Source: Clostridium sartagoforme (GTDB taxonomy: Bacteria; Bacillota; Clostridia; Clostridiales; Clostridiaceae). From it: DNA of 64,000 nt. Location: positions 219,633-283,632 of the forward strand of contig NZ_SRYR01000003.1 in assembly GCF_004794105.1 (NCBI RefSeq), written 5' to 3'. The translations under genes and the position numbers were made by a program. Shown piece after piece: positions 54,088 through 61,839 of the stretch. A model generated the notes under the pieces. It saw only the letters and a program-made list of their open reading frames with translations, was not told where the DNA came from and did not search any database. Within the stretch, counting starts at the first letter, position 1; every line of letters starts with the position of its first letter.

Positions 54088-55254
54088 ATGAAGATAACAG
54101 TTGCTGGGATAGGTTATGTTGGACTTTCTAATGCAGTATTATTGGCGCAAAATAATGAAGTGATTGCATTAGATATAATACAAGAAAAAGTTGATATGAT
54201 TAATGATAGGAAATCACCTATAGTAGATGCTGAAATAGAGGATTATCTAGCGAATAGAGATTTAAATTTAAAAGCAACTACAGATAATTATTTAGCTTAC
54301 AAAGATGCTGAGTATGTTATTATTTCTACTCCAACAAATTACGATCCTGAAAAAAATTATTTTAATACTAGAACTGTTGAAGCTGTAATAGCCAATGTAT
54401 TATCTATTAATCCAAACGCGATAATGATAATAAAATCAACTATTCCAGTAGGATATACAGAGAAAGTAAAAAAGAAGTTTGATACAAAAAACATCATATT
54501 TTCCCCTGAATTCTTAAGAGAAGGTAGAGCATTATATGATAATTTGTATCCTTCTAGAATTGTGGTTGGAGAGAAATCTGAAAGAGCAAAAGTATTTTCA
54601 GACCTATTAATGGAAGGAGCTATAAAGGAAGATATACCAGTTTTGTTTACTAATTCCACTGAGGCTGAGTCTATTAAACTTTTTGCAAATACATTTTTGG
54701 CTATGAGAGTTGCTTTCTTCAATGAGTTAGATTCCTATGCAGAGATAAGAGGATTAGACACTAAACAAATCATAGATGGAGTTTGCTTAGATCCTAGAGT
54801 CGGCAATCATTATAATAACCCATCTTTCGGATATGGTGGCTATTGTTTACCAAAAGATACAAAGCAATTATTAGCAAACTATGCAGATGTACCTCAAAAT
54901 ATTATGTCTGCCATTGTTGAAGCTAATAGAACTAGAAAAGATCATGTGTCTGAAATGATATTAAAGAGAAGTCCAAAGGTTGTAGGAATATATAGATTAA
55001 CAATGAAAATGGATTCAGATAACTTTAGGCAGTCAGCTATTCAAGGGGTAATGAAGAGAATTAAAGCTAAAGGTGTAGAAGTTGTTGTTTATGAACCAGC
55101 TTTTAAAGATGATAACTTCTATAATTCTAAAGTTATTAGAGATTTAGATGAATTTAAATCTATATCTGATGTTATTGTTGCAAATAGAATAACATCAGAT
55201 ATATCGGATGTTTTAGAGAAGGTATATACTAGAGATTTATTTAGTAGAGATTAA
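54088..55254 (+). CDS. ugd: UDP-glucose 6-dehydrogenase
   Basis: Oxidises UDP-glucose to UDP-glucuronate. [12 protein letters not shown] is the NAD fold start, [11 protein letters not shown] and [13 protein letters not shown] (catalytic Cys) are typical of the short Ugd group, and the length of 388 residues is normal. The N-terminus and the STEAES region match the two pieces of the truncated copy at 38252. AGGAGGGGT precedes the ATG. A perfect hairpin follows the stop. Confidence 0.9.
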   Translation: MKITVAGIGYVGLSNAVLLAQNNEVIALDIIQEKVDMINDRKSPIVDAEIEDYLANRDLNLKATTDNYLAYKDAEYVIISTPTNYDPEKNYFNTRTVEAVIANVLSINPNAIMIIKSTIPVGYTEKVKKKFDTKNIIFSPEFLREGRALYDNLYPSRIVVGEKSERAKVFSDLLMEGAIKEDIPVLFTNSTEAESIKLFANTFLAMRVAFFNELDSYAEIRGLDTKQIIDGVCLDPRVGNHYNNPSFGYGGYCLPKDTKQLLANYADVPQNIMSAIVEANRTRKDHVSEMILKRSPKVVGIYRLTMKMDSDNFRQSAIQGVMKRIKAKGVEVVVYEPAFKDDNFYNSKVIRDLDEFKSISDVIVANRITSDISDVLEKVYTRDLFSRD

Positions 55255-55260
55255 GGGGGG

Positions 55261-55297
55261 ATGGTTAATAACTAGGTTACTTATAGTTATTAACCAT
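55261..55297 (+). other. Perfect 14-base stem-loop between ugd and legH-like gene
   Basis: Arms 55261-55274 and 55284-55297 are exact complements with a nine-base loop. No long T run follows (TTTCC), so it may be a weak terminator, an attenuator or an mRNA-processing element at the entry to the leg genes. Confidence 0.6.
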
Positions 55298-55321
55298 TTC
55301 CAATATAGTAGAAGGTGTGTT

Positions 55322-55957
55322 ATGGAAAAAATTATTTTAGTTGGAGCTGGAGGACATTGCAAAAGTATTTTAGATTCATTATTAGAGCTAAATACTTACA
55401 ATGTTATTGGTATTACTGATATAAATAATGATTTTAACATAAGTGGAATAAGGGTAATAGGAAATGATGATATATTAGAAGAGGTATTTCATTCAGGAGT
55501 TAAAAATGCATTTATATGTGTAGGATCAATTGGGGACACAAGAGTTAGAAGGAAAATATACAATAAATTAAAAAGTATAGGATTTAAAATTCCTAAAATT
55601 ATTGATAAAACAGCTGTTGTTTCAAAGAATTCTGTTATTGAAGATGGTGTGTTTATAGGTAAAGGGGCAATTGTAAATTCATGCTCTTTTATTGGAAATA
55701 ACTCAATAATAAACTCTGGTGCAATTGTAGAACATGATTGCAAGATTGGTGAATTTGTGCATGTGGCTCCTGGGGTTACTATGAGTGGTGGAGTTAATAT
55801 AGGGAATGATTCACATATAGGTACCGGTGCTACTATAATTCAAAATATTTCAATTGGGAATAATTCTATAATAGGAGCTGGGAGTGTTATAGTGAAAAAT
55901 ATAAATCCTTACAGTAAAGTTTATGGTAATCCAGGAAGGACGGTAAATCATGAGTAA
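55322..55957 (+). CDS. legH: NeuD/PglD-family sugar O- or N-acetyltransferase (probable LegH)
   Basis: Hexapeptide-repeat acyltransferase of 211 residues. N-terminal IILVGAGGHCKSILDSL is the PglD/NeuD Rossmann-like part; the C-terminal left-handed beta-helix runs from about 100 (IEDGVFIGKGAIVNS onward), with the catalytic His in VEHDCKIG. In legionaminic acid pathways this enzyme N-acetylates the 4-amino sugar. In sialic acid loci, NeuD is an O-acetyltransferase; presence of LegB and LegC favours LegH. Overlaps legI by eight bases. Confidence 0.75.
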   Translation: MEKIILVGAGGHCKSILDSLLELNTYNVIGITDINNDFNISGIRVIGNDDILEEVFHSGVKNAFICVGSIGDTRVRRKIYNKLKSIGFKIPKIIDKTAVVSKNSVIEDGVFIGKGAIVNSCSFIGNNSIINSGAIVEHDCKIGEFVHVAPGVTMSGGVNIGNDSHIGTGATIIQNISIGNNSIIGAGSVIVKNINPYSKVYGNPGRTVNHE

Positions 55958-56948
55958 AGTGTTTATAATAGCTGAGGCTGGAGTAAATCATAATGGAAGT
56001 ATTGAAATAGCGAAGAAATTAATAGACGAAGCTGCTAAATGTGGTGTAGATGCTGTTAAGTTTCAGAGTTTTAAAGCTAAGAACTTAGTAACAAAAATTG
56101 CCAAACAAGCAGATTATCAAAAAGAAAATATGAAAAAAGAAGTGTCTCAATATGAAATGCTAAAAGCATTGGAATTAAGTTATGATGATCATATAGAGTT
56201 AATAAACTATTCAAAAGAAAAAGGAATAATGTTTTTATCATCTCCCTTTGACTTAGAAAGCATTGATATGCTAATGGAACTTGGGATAGAGATATTTAAG
56301 GTTCCTTCAGGTGAAATAGAGAATGTACCTTACTTAAAGAAGATTGCTAAAACTGGGAAGAAGGTTATTTTATCAACTGGAATGAGCAATTTAGCAGATA
56401 TAGAGTTTGCTTTAGATATATTAAGGGAAGCTGGTGCTAAGGATATATCTGTTTTACATTGCAATACAGATTATCCTACTAAAATGGAAGAAGTAAATTT
56501 AACGGCAATGAATACAATAGGTAATGCGTTTTTGGTTGAGATTGGATATTCAGATCATACAAAAGGAATAGAGATACCTATTGCAGCTGTAGCTTTAGGA
56601 GCTAAAATAATAGAGAAGCATTTTACTTTAGATAAAAATATGGATGGACCTGATCATAAAGCAAGTTTGGAACCAGATGAGTTAAAAGCTATGGTAGATT
56701 CAATAAGAAATGTAGAAATTGCATTAGGTAATGGAATTAAGGCTTTGACTAATTCTGAAAAGAAAAATATTAAAGTTGCAAGAAAGAGTATTATTTGTAG
56801 TAGTTATATAAAAAAGGGAGAGGTCTTTACAGAGGAAAATCTTACTATAAAGAGGCCGGGTACAGGTTTATCTCCTAAGATGTGGGATAAGATAATTGGG
56901 AAAAAGGCTCAAAGAGATTATAATGTAGACGAAATGGTGGAATTATAA
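55950..56948 (+). CDS. legI: N-acetylneuraminate/legionaminate synthase (NeuB/LegI)
   Basis: Condenses phosphoenolpyruvate with a 2,4-diamino- or N-acetyl-mannosamine-type sugar. IIAEAGVNHNGS starts the TIM barrel, FKVPSGEIEN and GYSDHTKG are family motifs, and the last 60 residues form an SAF antifreeze-like domain (ARKSIICSSYIKKGEVFTEENL). Length 332 is normal. LegI is preferred to NeuB because the operon carries the GDP-sugar steps of the legionaminic route. It overlaps both neighbours. Confidence 0.85.
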   Translation: MSKVFIIAEAGVNHNGSIEIAKKLIDEAAKCGVDAVKFQSFKAKNLVTKIAKQADYQKENMKKEVSQYEMLKALELSYDDHIELINYSKEKGIMFLSSPFDLESIDMLMELGIEIFKVPSGEIENVPYLKKIAKTGKKVILSTGMSNLADIEFALDILREAGAKDISVLHCNTDYPTKMEEVNLTAMNTIGNAFLVEIGYSDHTKGIEIPIAAVALGAKIIEKHFTLDKNMDGPDHKASLEPDELKAMVDSIRNVEIALGNGIKALTNSEKKNIKVARKSIICSSYIKKGEVFTEENLTIKRPGTGLSPKMWDKIIGKKAQRDYNVDEMVEL

Positions 56949-58111
56949 TGAAGAAAGTTTGTGTTGTAACAGGTACGAGAGCAGAATATGGATTGTTAAA
57001 ACCGCTAATTGAGAAAATTAATAATGATGAAGATTTGGAGCTGCAATTAATTGCAACTGGTATGCATTTGTCGCCTGAATTTGGTATGACTTATAATAAT
57101 ATAATAGAAGATGGATACATGGTTAATGAAAAAATAGAAATATTACTTAGCTCAGATTCATCAGTTGGAGTAGCAAAGTCAATGGGATTAGCAACTATTA
57201 GTTTTTCTGAAGCTTTCGAAAGATTAAAGCCAGATATGATTGTTGTATTAGGTGATAGATTTGAAATATTTGCTGTATGTAGTGCAGCTGTTGTTGCTAA
57301 AATACCAATAGCTCATTTACATGGTGGAGAAACTACAGAAGGAGCTTTTGATGAGGCATTTAGACATAGTATAACTAAAATGAGTTATCTGCATTTTACT
57401 AGCACAGATGAATATAAAAAGCGAGTTATACAATTAGGAGAAAATCCTGAAAGAGTTTTTAATGTTGGAGCAATTGGAGTAGAGAATATAATTAAAATGA
57501 AGCTTATGTCTAAAGAAGAGCTGGAGGAGAGCATTGGGTTTGAATTAGGAGATTCATATTCTTTAGTCACTTTCCATCCTGTAACACTTGAAGATAGCAC
57601 TTCAGAGAATCAAATTAAAGAACTTTTAGAGGCTTTAGATACTATAGAAGATATGAAATTTATTATTACTAAGGCGAATTCTGATAGCGATGGTAGATTA
57701 ATTAATAAAGTTATTGATGAATTTTGTATTAATAATAAAGATAAATATATAAGTTTTTATTCTATGGGATATCAAAGATATCTTAGTGCTATGAAGTATT
57801 GTGATATGGTAATTGGGAATTCTTCCAGCGGAATAATCGAGACACCTTCATTTAAAAAGCCTACAATTAACATTGGAGATAGGCAGAAGGGAAGAACTCA
57901 AGCAAAATCTATAATAAATTGTAGACCTATTAAAGATGAGATAATTGATAGTATTAAATTTGCTAAGTCTAATGAATTTAAAGAAGTATTATCTTCTGTT
58001 ATAAATCCATATGAAAATGGAGAGACCTCTAATAAAATAATGATTGAAATAAAAAATATCTTAAATAAGTCTATAGATATTAAGAAAGCCTTTTATAATA
58101 TAGATTTTTAA
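56948..58111 (+). CDS. legG: Hydrolysing nucleotide-sugar 2-epimerase (LegG/NeuC)
   Basis: Inverts C2 and releases the nucleotide to give the free mannosamine-type sugar for LegI. VVTGTRAEYGLLKPL at the start, GDRFE near 99 and GNSSSGIIETPSFKKP near 294 are the signature of UDP-GlcNAc 2-epimerases of the NeuC/LegG branch. 387 residues. Start overlaps the legI stop by one base. A 230-base AT-rich gap follows. Confidence 0.87.
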   Translation: MKKVCVVTGTRAEYGLLKPLIEKINNDEDLELQLIATGMHLSPEFGMTYNNIIEDGYMVNEKIEILLSSDSSVGVAKSMGLATISFSEAFERLKPDMIVVLGDRFEIFAVCSAAVVAKIPIAHLHGGETTEGAFDEAFRHSITKMSYLHFTSTDEYKKRVIQLGENPERVFNVGAIGVENIIKMKLMSKEELEESIGFELGDSYSLVTFHPVTLEDSTSENQIKELLEALDTIEDMKFIITKANSDSDGRLINKVIDEFCINNKDKYISFYSMGYQRYLSAMKYCDMVIGNSSSGIIETPSFKKPTINIGDRQKGRTQAKSIINCRPIKDEIIDSIKFAKSNEFKEVLSSVINPYENGETSNKIMIEIKNILNKSIDIKKAFYNIDF

Positions 58112-58344
58112 ACTATAATAGAAATTGAAATTATTGTATATATGCTTTGATTAATGATATATATTTTATAGTTTTATAAATTTAATATTACTAAATAAAA
58201 GCATAGAGTATTTAATTTCTTTATATAAGTTTATTGGGTACTTACTTTACTTAAGTAATACAAATTAAAGAAATGATTTAAGTAAATGTAGATTCTTTAT
58301 TAAAACTTATATAACATAATATATAGAGATAATGTGGTGATATA

Positions 58345-59415
58345 GTGAATATTGATAGCTTAAAAATAAAAAGAAAAGTTAATATTAGAGAGGCTATTAA
58401 GAAACTTGATAGCGTTGCAAAGGGAATACTTTTTGTAGTTTCTGAAAATGATGAGTTAATAGGCTCTATCACTGATGGAGATTTCCGTAGATGGATATTA
58501 AAAAATGGTAGTATGGAAGAATCTGTTGAAGCTATTATGAATAAAAATCCTATTTATTTAATGGAAGGTGATATTAGTTCTGCTGATGAAATTATGATTG
58601 AGAAATCTATAACAGCAATCCCTATAATTAATTTAGATAGAAATATTTTAGATGTTAAGTTTTTAAATAAAAATGTATTTATTGAAAATAAGAATAAATC
58701 ATTAAAAGATGTTCCTATAGTTATAATGGCAGGAGGATTGGGCACTAGATTATATCCATATACTAAAATATTACCAAAGCCACTTATTCCAATTGGAGAT
58801 ACACCAATAATTGAAAGAATTATCAATAAGTTCTGTTTGTATGGAGGAAATGATTTTTATCTAACAGTAAATTATAAAAAAAATATGATAAAATCTTACT
58901 TCAATGAGATTGAAAAAGATTATACTATTGATTATGTAGAGGAAGATAAGCCCTTAGGAACTGGTGGAAGTTTAAGTTTGCTTAAAGGTAAAATAGATAA
59001 AACATTTTTTGTTTCAAATTGTGATATATTAATAGAAGCTGATTATGAATCTATATTGAGGCATCATAAGGAAAAGGGATATAAGGTTACTGTGGTTTCT
59101 TCAGTTAAAAATTTTCAAATACCTTATGGGGTTTTTAAGCTTAATGATAGTGGTAATATTAATGAAATTATAGAGAAACCGGTTTATACATTTTTAATAA
59201 ATACAGGAATGTATATTATAGAACCAGAAGTTCTAAATGATATACCTGAAGATAAATTTTATAATTTACCTGATATTGTAGAACAATATATGAATGACGG
59301 TGTTCCTGTAGGGGTTTACCCAATTAGTGAGCAATCATGGATGGATATGGGGCAAATTAGTGAAATGAAAGAAATGGTTGAGAGAATAGAAGAGAAAGAA
59401 AAGAATAATAACTAG
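58345..59415 (+). CDS. ptmE: CBS-domain nucleotidyltransferase (probable PtmE, GlcN-1-P guanylyltransferase)
   Basis: Residues 1-118 form a CBS pair (SENDELIGSITDGDFRRWI and ISSADEIMIEKSITAIPIIN). Residues 124-356 are a sugar-phosphate nucleotidyltransferase with VIMAGGLGTRLYPYTKILPK, PLGTGGSL and the metal Asp in SNCDIL. This fusion is the layout of Campylobacter PtmE, which makes GDP-glucosamine at the start of the legionaminic route. The base specificity cannot be read from sequence by eye. GTG start; legB follows closely. Confidence 0.78.
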   Translation: MNIDSLKIKRKVNIREAIKKLDSVAKGILFVVSENDELIGSITDGDFRRWILKNGSMEESVEAIMNKNPIYLMEGDISSADEIMIEKSITAIPIINLDRNILDVKFLNKNVFIENKNKSLKDVPIVIMAGGLGTRLYPYTKILPKPLIPIGDTPIIERIINKFCLYGGNDFYLTVNYKKNMIKSYFNEIEKDYTIDYVEEDKPLGTGGSLSLLKGKIDKTFFVSNCDILIEADYESILRHHKEKGYKVTVVSSVKNFQIPYGVFKLNDSGNINEIIEKPVYTFLINTGMYIIEPEVLNDIPEDKFYNLPDIVEQYMNDGVPVGVYPISEQSWMDMGQISEMKEMVERIEEKEKNNN

Positions 59416-59426
59416 GAGTGTGTGAA

Positions 59427-60419
59427 ATGGACTTAAGAGGAAAGAAAGTACTTGTAACAGGGGCAGAAGGATTTATAGGAAGCCACCTTACTGAAAGGTT
59501 AGTTGAGTTAGGTGCGGATGTTACTGCATTAGTTCAATATAATTCTTTTAATAATTGGGGATGGATTGATACTTTTGATAAAGAAGTTTTAAATAGTATT
59601 AAAGTTGAAACAGGAGATATAAGAGAATTAGATGGTATGAATAGAATAATTAAAGGTCAAGAAGTAGTTTTTCATCTTGCAGCTTTAATTGCAATTCCGT
59701 ATTCATATCTTTCTCCAATGGCTTATGTAAGAACAAATGTTGAAGGTACAACAAATGTTTTAGAAGCATGTAGAAATCATGATGTTCAAAAAATAATTCA
59801 TACTTCAACTTCAGAAACTTATGGAACAGCATTATATGTTCCAATAGATGAAAAGCATCCAATGCAAGGTCAATCACCTTATTCAGCATCTAAAATAGGT
59901 GCAGATAAAATGGCAGAAAGCTTCTATAGATCATTTAATATGCCAATTGCTACTTTAAGACCATTTAATACATATGGTCCAAGACAATCAGCAAGAGCTG
60001 TAATTCCAACTATAATATCACAAATTTTAGCAGGTAAAAATGAAATAAAACTTGGAAGTTTAACACCTACAAGAGACTTCAACTTTGTTAAGGATACAGC
60101 AGAAGCATTTATAAAAGTTGCTGAATCTGATAGAACTATAGGTGAAGTTATTAACGCAGGATCCAATTATGAAATAACAATAGGTGATACTGTAAAGAAG
60201 ATAATAGATATTATTGGAAAAGATGTTAAGATAATTTGTGATGAAGAAAGAATAAGACCAGAGAAAAGTGAAGTTAATAGATTATGGGCAGATAATACTA
60301 AGATTAAAGAACTTACTGACTGGGCTCCGAGATATTCAATAGATGAAGGGCTTGCAGAAACAGTAGCTTGGATAAGAGAAAATATGAAGCATTATAAACC
60401 TGATATCTATAACGTATAA
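59427..60419 (+). CDS. legB: NAD-dependent nucleotide-sugar 4,6-dehydratase (LegB)
   Basis: Extended SDR of 330 residues: VTGAEGFIGSHL (NAD site), TSTSETYG with the active Ser/Thr region and PYSASKIGADK with the YxxxK pair. It would convert GDP- or UDP-GlcNAc to the 4-keto-6-deoxy sugar used by LegC. ATG 59427 is preferred to GTG 59418 because TAGGAG lies eight bases upstream of it. The frame lies between PtmE-like and LegC-like genes. Confidence 0.86.
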   Translation: MDLRGKKVLVTGAEGFIGSHLTERLVELGADVTALVQYNSFNNWGWIDTFDKEVLNSIKVETGDIRELDGMNRIIKGQEVVFHLAALIAIPYSYLSPMAYVRTNVEGTTNVLEACRNHDVQKIIHTSTSETYGTALYVPIDEKHPMQGQSPYSASKIGADKMAESFYRSFNMPIATLRPFNTYGPRQSARAVIPTIISQILAGKNEIKLGSLTPTRDFNFVKDTAEAFIKVAESDRTIGEVINAGSNYEITIGDTVKKIIDIIGKDVKIICDEERIRPEKSEVNRLWADNTKIKELTDWAPRYSIDEGLAETVAWIRENMKHYKPDIYNV

Positions 60420-60436
60420 ATATAATAATTTTCTGT

Positions 60437-60466
60437 AGAGATTATCTGTTGAATAGGATAATCTCT
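60437..60466 (+). other. Stem-loop between legB and legC
   Basis: Perfect ten-base arms AGAGATTATC and GATAATCTCT with a ten-base loop, no T run after. It may tune read-through or mRNA stability between the two genes. Confidence 0.5.
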
Positions 60467-60494
60467 AAATTAATTTATAAAAGGTGGGATAAAA

Positions 60495-61592
60495 ATGATA
60501 CCATTATGTATACCAGAAATTAGAGGGAATGAGTGGAAATACATAAAAGAGTGCTTAGATACTAATTGGGTTTCTTCAGTGGGGAAGTTTGTAGATAGAT
60601 TTGAAGAAGAATTTGCAAAATATAATGAAGTGAAATCAGCAGTTGTAACTATGAATGGAACTGCAGCACTTCAACTTGCATTGGTAGCTTTAGGAGTAGG
60701 AGAAGGAGATGAAGTAATTGTTCCTTCTATGACATTTATATCCTCAGTAAATGCGATAAAATATGTAGGAGCAATACCTGTATTTGTTGATGTTGATAGA
60801 GAAACATTTGTAATGGATGTTAATAAAGTAGAAGAATTAATAACAGAAAAGACTAAAGCGATTATGCCAGTTCATATCTATGGATATCCTGTTGAAATGG
60901 ATGAACTTAATGGAATTGCAAAAAAATATAATTTATTTGTAATAGAAGATGCAACAGAAGCTTTAGGAACATTATATAAAGGTAAATTAGCAGGGACTTT
61001 AGGAGATGTTGGATGTTTTAGTTTTAATGGTAATAAACTAATCACCACAGGAGCAGGTGGGATGCTAATTACAAATAATGAGGAGCTAGGTAAAAAGGCT
61101 AAATATTTATCTAATCAAACTAAAACAATTACTGAAAATGGTGCTATGTACCATGAAGAGGTAGGGTATAATTTTAGAATGCCTAATATACTTGCAGCTA
61201 TGGGAGTGGCACAATTAGAAAAAGTAGATGAGTATTTAGAAGTAAAAAGAAGAAATGCAAGACTTTATAATGATTTACTAAAAGGGGTTAAGGGGATTAC
61301 TTTAACTAAGGAAGTAGATTATGTAGATAATTGTTATTGGTTGTATTCAATTCTGGTAGAAGATGATTTTAGGATGTCTAGGGATGAACTATTAAATGTA
61401 CTAAAAGAAATTGGAATACAAGCAAGACCATTTTTCTTACCAGTTCATGCTATGAAACCTTACTCTGGAAGTAAGTGTGGAGATATGAATGTTACCATTG
61501 ACGTTAGTAATAGGGGGATAAATCTTCCAAGTTCGGTATCGCTAACTGAAGAAGAAGTGAGAATAATCTGTGATGTAATAAAAAACAAATAA
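60495..61592 (+). CDS. legC: DegT-family 4-keto-sugar aminotransferase (LegC)
   Basis: PLP enzyme of 365 residues that aminates C4 of the 4-keto-6-deoxy-GlcNAc nucleotide. IPLCIPEIRGNEWKYIKECL at the N-terminus, VPSMTFISSVNAI, EDATEALG and FSFNGNKLITTGAGG with the PLP Lys are typical of LegC. AAAAGGTGGG lies upstream. A terminator follows, which ends the leg operon without a CMP-legionaminate synthetase gene. Confidence 0.86.
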   Translation: MIPLCIPEIRGNEWKYIKECLDTNWVSSVGKFVDRFEEEFAKYNEVKSAVVTMNGTAALQLALVALGVGEGDEVIVPSMTFISSVNAIKYVGAIPVFVDVDRETFVMDVNKVEELITEKTKAIMPVHIYGYPVEMDELNGIAKKYNLFVIEDATEALGTLYKGKLAGTLGDVGCFSFNGNKLITTGAGGMLITNNEELGKKAKYLSNQTKTITENGAMYHEEVGYNFRMPNILAAMGVAQLEKVDEYLEVKRRNARLYNDLLKGVKGITLTKEVDYVDNCYWLYSILVEDDFRMSRDELLNVLKEIGIQARPFFLPVHAMKPYSGSKCGDMNVTIDVSNRGINLPSSVSLTEEEVRIICDVIKNK

Positions 61593-61609
61593 ATAATAGT
61601 TATTTATAA

Positions 61610-61640
61610 AAAGGCTTAGTAATTATTCTAAGCTTTTTTT
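61610..61640 (+). terminator. Rho-independent terminator of the leg operon
   Basis: AAGGCTTAG and CTAAGCTTT pair with one wobble around AATTATT or a similar short loop, then a run of T. It lies about 20 bases after the LegC stop. The remaining gap to 61839 is AT-rich with nothing else recognised. Confidence 0.85.
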
Positions 61641-61839
61641 ATATAAATTAAATTATATTTATGACAGTATTATACATAACTATTATAAAAATACTGTATT
61701 ATAGCAAAATATTTAAATAATTTAAAACTTTTACTAATATATTGCTTAAAGATGTCTTAACATATATAATTTAATAGTAACTTAGAAATATATGCTATAT
61801 TATTCATTTTAGTAGCCCATTAATAAATGGGAGGAAAAA

